Source: Gnetum montanum (Eukaryota > Streptophyta > Gnetopsida > Gnetales > Gnetaceae). Taken from it: DNA of 64,000 bases. Below, piece by piece: positions 59,326 through 64,000 of this stretch. The position numbers and the translations under genes were made by a program. The stretch lies in contig MNCI01016273.1 in the NCBI GenBank assembly GCA_015680685.1, positions 1,542,273 to 1,606,272 of the forward strand, given 5' to 3'. How positions within the stretch are numbered: the first letter of the stretch is position 1; every line of letters begins with the position of its first letter. The notes under the pieces were generated by a model. It worked only from the letters and a program-made list of their open reading frames with translations, was not told where the DNA came from and did no database searches.

Positions 59326-59689
59326 TAGTTGGGACCTTGTTTACTAAACAAGAATGTCCCACCACAAGGCTACACTTATAAGCAAAACAAAAATCAAACA
59401 CATAACCTCTACGCTGAGAAATGACTATCTCAACTAAATTTGATTATGGCTCTTTTCATCAAAAATTATAGTACTAGAGTATGCCAAAATGGAAATCAGC
59501 CTATGGCTTTATGGGATGCAACTTACATGTCAAAAAATTTAATAACCCTATATTTAAATAATAATTTTAAATTTCATGTGAAACAATCAGGCATCAAGCA
59601 AGGACACAGTTTGAATAGCATTGGTAGTTTAATAATCATCAGAAACAGAAGCTGAAAAGACTTGCAAGTGAGGATACTTTTTGTTCTCA

Positions 59690-60240
59690 TTCCATGATGA
59701 ACATCTTGAAATCAAAAATTTAAGCGAATGATTAGACACTGCAAGTTGGTCAACAATCTATCTATCTGCGGCAAGTTACTTTACTTTTGAATACCGCGGC
59801 ACAGAGTGTTCGTCTTTAATTACGCCACGGAGTGTGTTTGGCATGCTGAACAGCGAAATACATGAACTAAATGAAACACAATACAAACTCGGAAGAATTA
59901 TTTTTTGTTGTTTGATAGTATCACGACGGAAACGTGAATTGAGGCAAGTCTTTTCATTTCATTAGCCACGGAAAAGACAATATTCAGCCGTTCAGCAACT
60001 TCCATCTGTTTTTGAGGTGCCAGTTTTGACCCTTCACTTGGGCTCTATCTTAGAATTTCTTGAGGTTGCATGTTCCATCCAGGCCCACCATACGCATCAT
60101 TCTTTTGTTGGTGGACAATGGACAAGGTCAGGTAGCATCAACATCACATTGCTGTGATAAACTCTCTGTATTCGTATTCTTCTATCTTTCATTTTCTCAA
60201 TAAAGAAGGTAAAATCATGCAGGTTCCACTCTATTTTATT
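59690..60240. other. Less AT-rich, CpG-containing non-repetitive stretch
   Basis: Contains CCGCGG, several CG sites and few of the transposon motifs seen elsewhere. I find no long frame and no similarity to the GH3 fragment. It could be low-copy gene-flanking DNA or a young unknown repeat. Confidence 0.4.
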
Positions 60241-60999
60241 GTTTTTAAGGAAGGGTCATGAGAGTTCGAATAGCTAACCGTGAAATTCACCCTGTTTTGG
60301 ATTATCATAGAAAGGAAGTACCATTTAAAATCTTTCACAAGGCAAGATTTTTGAGCTCTAAGTCATAGGTTTAATTCTGATGGGCTATGTTGAGTTATAA
60401 TATAATTATTTAGGGCCTCTCAAGAAAAAAAATTGGTCTTTCACTTGTAGTTGTGTAATGTATAATTAGTTAGTTTATTTTGTTTAGGAAAAGATTATCG
60501 TTCATGTTTTTTCAAATTATACTTGAGGCATGGTCATATTCCTCTATAAGTCTTCTATAGTATATATGTATATATCTTAGTATATATCTTGGGTCCACCC
60601 CCCACACCCCCCTTGTTATATTTCTCTATTATTCTTCAAATGTATCATGTTGTCTTTAGGTGTACCTATAGTCAAATTGTTCCTATAGAAACCTAGCAAG
60701 CATTAGAACATATAAGAGTCAAATGATTAAAAATGAAACTAAAATTGGACTTTTCCTTATATCTACTCAAACCCTCTTGGATCTCTTAGATATAGTAGTT
60801 TCAAAATCCCTTTTGGAAAATTTTTTAAAAATCCATAACTTAATGGTGCCCGCTAGAATAAAACCTATGGCCTAGGATTTCAATGCCAAGGCTCTTACCA
60901 CTAAGGTAATACTTTATTTAACAACATTTTGAAGGATGGTGAAATGACTAAAAGCTATAGGAAAAGCACAACTATTTCCATCAATAAAATTAAAATAGA
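60241..60999. other. Unassigned AT-rich sequence left of LINE relic
   Basis: No frame or motif I can name. Possibly upstream LINE sequence too decayed to read. Confidence 0.4.
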
Positions 61000-61350
61000 T
61001 GTGGGAAACTATATAAACTATAGTAAATCAAACTTATGGGCCATATCATGAAGCTTTGGAAGAGAGTTATAGAGTAGCATGTTAAACTTAGTTAATAGTA
61101 TCAAAAAATTAATTTGGATTTTAATAGGTTATTTTCTTGATATCATAATTAATGGATAAGTTTAGAAGATGTAGGTAAAATCTACATGTGATCTTTATTA
61201 ACTTAGTTAAGGCATAAGATAAAGTTCCTAGAAATATTCTTTGATCTAGTTTATAGAAAAAATATCTTTGATAAATATATTAAAGTGATCCAAGATATGT
61301 ATAAAAGAGCTACTATTAGAATTAGAGCAACATGTGAAATAATTTTTAAT
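61000..61350 (+). pseudogene. LINE (non-LTR) reverse transcriptase relic
   Basis: The plus strand, in two frames, reads NLHVIFINLVKA-stop-DKVPRNIL-stop (61180-61240), then IKVIQDMYKRATIRIRAT (about 61283-61340). This is the plant LINE RT pattern F-DL-KAYD-VPR--LW followed by I---DMY--A---VRT. The tyrosine of AYD and the tryptophan after NIL are now stops. A single G-to-A accounts for the second. The relic ends where LTR D1 begins (61378). RT of LINEs copies RNA at the nicked target site. Confidence 0.8.
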
Positions 61351-61377
61351 TTTTCAATCATAGTACATCTACATCAA

Positions 61378-61852
61378 TGATGAGTGGTGAGGTACCCCTA
61401 CACTCAACCATACGAATACAAGCGTTACACGTGCGATCCAGTCGAACTCCGTAGACGGACTAGTTGTGGCATCTAGATAGTTAGCCTTAGGTCGCAGTTT
61501 GTTGTCTTCCCACCTAGACTAGTATTAGCTTTGTCACATATGGTTTAGTCCAGAGTGAGGTGTATGATGTGTTTTCTAACCTAATGCTACTCCTGAAGGC
61601 AAGGAAAGGTAATATTTTCTAAGCTAAGGGAGAAAGGGTGAAAAAGGATCTATCTAGCCTAAGTGCGATGAGCATTCGTTCCTTAATTATCCGTACACAC
61701 CTTGGACTTTGTGCACAACTACCACTGAGATTACCAAGTGCAGATCCTAGGTACGCTACTGGGTTACCAAGTAGTTACACTTAACTGCTCGTAATCAAGT
61801 CGTGCTCATTCTGCATTTAATAGGAGTTTAAGGGTGAGAGATATTAACTAAG
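61378..61852 (-). repeat. LTR D1, partial (A/solo family)
   Basis: Starts TGATGAGTGGTGAGG and follows the solo LTR at 1254 closely up to ...GGGTGAGAGATATTAACTAAG, where LTR D2 begins. Its remaining half is not present before 64000. It would lie beyond element D if D inserted into D1. Confidence 0.85.
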
Positions 61853-62849
61853 TCATGAGTGGCAAGGTACCCCTACACTCAACCATACGAAATGAGCATA
61901 GCACGCACGATCTGGTCGAACTCCGTAGACTAAATGCCTAAACCCCCCATGGAACACTTGGGGTTAATCATTCATTATCTTCCTAGACTTACTTGTTGTT
62001 GTCACGGTGTATGGTTAAGTAAGTCCGAGGTATATGATTTTTTTGGTCTTTTATGGTTTTATCTCCTATGTTAAAGGGTGAAGGGTTCAGAAACTAACTA
62101 ACTCTAACTAATGTCCTAAGTCTAAATTAACTAGCGTCAGCATCCATTCCCACTTACTGTACACACCCTGAACTGTGCAACTATGGCTACCAAATGCTAA
62201 TCGTTACTGGGATCACCACACATAACGCACGTGCTTGAAGTGATCGTACTAAAGCACCTAACTAGCCTAAGCGTGATGAGAAGCTAATTCCTTGACTAGC
62301 TGTACACATCTGTAGATGCTCGTAATCAAGTCATACTCATCCTGCATTCTAGGAGACAAGGGTGAGAGAATCTAATTGCAATGAGTAGCCGATTCCTTGG
62401 TTAGCCGTACACATTCGTCAATGCTCGTAACCAAGTCATACTCATGCCACGCTAATGCATGTAATAAATAACATGTAAGAAATAACAGATAATAAACCTA
62501 TTCCATGCACTGCAAGGTTTATCCACAAAGCTTGTCTTTATTGCCGTACACAACTTGCATTCAGGTACAAAGCTGCTCGAATAAAGATCCGTTCACTTGG
62601 GACTCCTACTACAGGCACATGGAAAATATTCTATCTCTGGAGTGACTAAACTGCCAGAGCTTTGCTACTTCTAGCCTAGGATGAGAAATGAGGGGAGTGC
62701 CACCTCTTATTTATAGATTTGTCGGTGGATTGCGATATCGCAGGGGATGACGCGATATTGCATACATGATATCGCATGGGATGCGATATCGCGACGGCAG
62801 CGATATCGCGTATGCAATATCACAGTGCATGCGATATCGCATCTCATCA
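61853..62849 (-). repeat. Element D 3' LTR (D2), mosaic and comparatively young
   Basis: 997 bp, starting TCATGAGTGGCAAGG and ending ATCTCATCA, with the polypurine tract next. The middle holds an internal duplication (62265-62347 and 62377-62448). The part near 62580-62620 (AAAGATCCGTTCACT..., CTACAGGCAC) follows the C-type LTR, while the U3 (62735-62840) has the GATATC palindromes of the A type. TATAAATA on the minus strand is at 62708-62715. It keeps many CG sites, so it has decayed less than the others. Confidence 0.85.
62735..62840 (-). repeat. GATATCGC palindrome array in LTR D2
   Basis: Eight or so GATATCGC/GATATTGC units within about 105 bases, some forming GATATCGCGTATGCAATATC. It is the best preserved version of the A-type array. 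Confidence 0.88.
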
Positions 62850-62864
62850 TACCCCCATGACTAA
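62850..62864 (-). other. Element D polypurine tract
   Basis: TTAGTCATGGGGGTA on the minus strand abuts LTR D2. An identical 15-mer occurs at 63419-63433. Confidence 0.8.
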
Positions 62865-64000
62865 ATGAAAACTCATCCTCGAGTTCTTTACAATAATATC
62901 AAGTAGGTATGGAATTATTGAGGGGAATGGAACTAATGGGATGACATGTGAACGAATCATTATTACAAGACTTGACAAAACTAGTGTTCATGACAACAAG
63001 GGTGAACACCTTATTATAATGACATCAGGCCTTTGTTGGCAATTGAGAAAGAGAGAGAGAAAGAAGTGTTGCTGCTGCCAATGCCAAGATTGCACCTTTG
63101 TTGTCCATCTGTAAGCACGCCATCGATCTTGCTCCTTGCATCGTTACTTCTAGCACAACTCCACTCCAAGTGTTTGCTCTAGATCCGCTCTGTTGTTTGC
63201 ATGGTCACCATCTACACACACAACACAATCTTATATTAGCAATGGTAATTGAATCATCATGTAATTGATACCTTGCTTCAATCTAAGTCCATTGACTAGG
63301 TTGTGGTATGGCTGATTTGGATCTGGGAATACGTGACTGATGACTACTGAAGGTGTAGGGATTAGGAAGAAAATCAAAAAAATTTGGGCTAGGAGAAAAT
63401 AAAAAAAATCAGGCCCCGTACCCCCATGACTAATTGCAAACCTTCAGTAGCATTAGAATGGAGAAATAAAAGGAGTAAGAAAGATAGATAAAAAGGGACA
63501 ACTATGGCATCGATGAAATGGATGTCAAGATGGAAATGAACAAAATGAAATTATTCGCAAAATGTTAGGGGAAGAAAGTTAACTAGTGCTCCAAATAGGA
63601 ATGTCAGTGGGTCCTCCCCAAAGCAAGCTCATGTCCTTAATTCCCTGACAAACCCACATTCAAAGAGTCTGTAGGCCCTGGGAATGTCATTTGGAACAAG
63701 AGTTAAAGTCTTAACCACAAGAATTTACCAAAAAGAAAACAATGCATCGACCAAAATATATACACTAATGATACAACCGGCAATGAGGGGAATAATGGAG
63801 AGAACGATGGAGAGAAGAGAAATGGAATAGAATCCCAAGAACAAGGTGGTGTACAGCCCCTTGTGTGTTTGATGATTAATGTGACTTGGTAAATCTCATT
63901 CCAACTCCGGCCTCAAACCAACCACATCCAATGACTTCGCATCAATGCATTCGGTTAAACCATCCACTTGGGCAACAAGAATGCACACTCCAAGAGGCAT
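62850..64000 (-). mobile_element. Element D internal region (3' end, continues beyond window)
   Basis: After the polypurine tract there is no ORF3. The GGGTCCTCCCC block lies at 63612, only 0.76 kb from the LTR; in A and C the distance is 3.8-4.0 kb. No palindrome cluster occurs in between. A non-homologous segment (about 63020-63330, with a GA-rich run near 63045-63065) fills part of the gap. A second copy of the polypurine tract is at 63419-63433. Pol should lie to the right of the window. Confidence 0.75.

Noticed and set aside
62735-62840. CRISPR-like array of GATATCGC repeats
   Set aside because: Units are too short and spacers irregular. The array is part of an LTR U3 shared by several elements in a plant genome.

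Overview
This window looks like nuclear DNA of a land plant with a large, old, retrotransposon-filled genome. The sequence is AT-rich and the open frames are short and riddled with stops. Nearly all recognisable coding sequence is decayed LTR retrotransposon, and the one host gene relic is a plant-specific GH3 gene. A gymnosperm is a reasonable guess from the density and age of the elements, but nothing here proves it. I found no intact protein-coding gene, no tRNA or rRNA gene and no CRISPR array. Most long frames are chance frames or fragments of decayed polyproteins.

Layout: (1) 1-868 is the end of a B-family LTR. (2) About 869-16863 is an old minus-strand Athila-like Ty3/gypsy element (E). 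It is interrupted by a solo LTR (1254-2120, perfect CTAGT duplication), a plus-strand Ty1/copia element (about 5247-11026) and a B-family solo LTR (about 11103-13295). (3) 17409-30487 is element C, a 13.1-kb minus-strand Athila-like element with perfect GCAAG target duplications and the order gag, pol, ORF3. (4) 30488-33237 is AT-rich sequence plus an LTR-like fragment. (5) 33238-56096 is element B, a large minus-strand Tat-like Ty3/gypsy element with 1.9-2.7-kb LTRs and two RNase H domains. It is split by element A (41541-50611), a pol-less relative of C. (6) 57471-58835 is a GH3 (acyl-acid amido synthetase) pseudogene on the minus strand. (7) About 61000-61350 is a LINE reverse-transcriptase relic. 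(8) 61378-64000 holds nested LTRs and the 3' end of another Athila-like element (D).

The most interesting observation concerns A and C. Each carries a cluster of short palindromes in the LTR U3, next to the TATA box. The same element-specific palindromes recur inside the element at the matching place, between pol (or gag in A) and ORF3, again followed by a TATA-like stretch. In A the motif is of GATATC/GTACGC type; in C it is GATGAGGCCTCATC. Element D has lost both ORF3 and the internal cluster. This suggests a second, internal promoter for the env-position gene that changes in step with the LTR. That is inference from layout and motif sharing and has not been tested.
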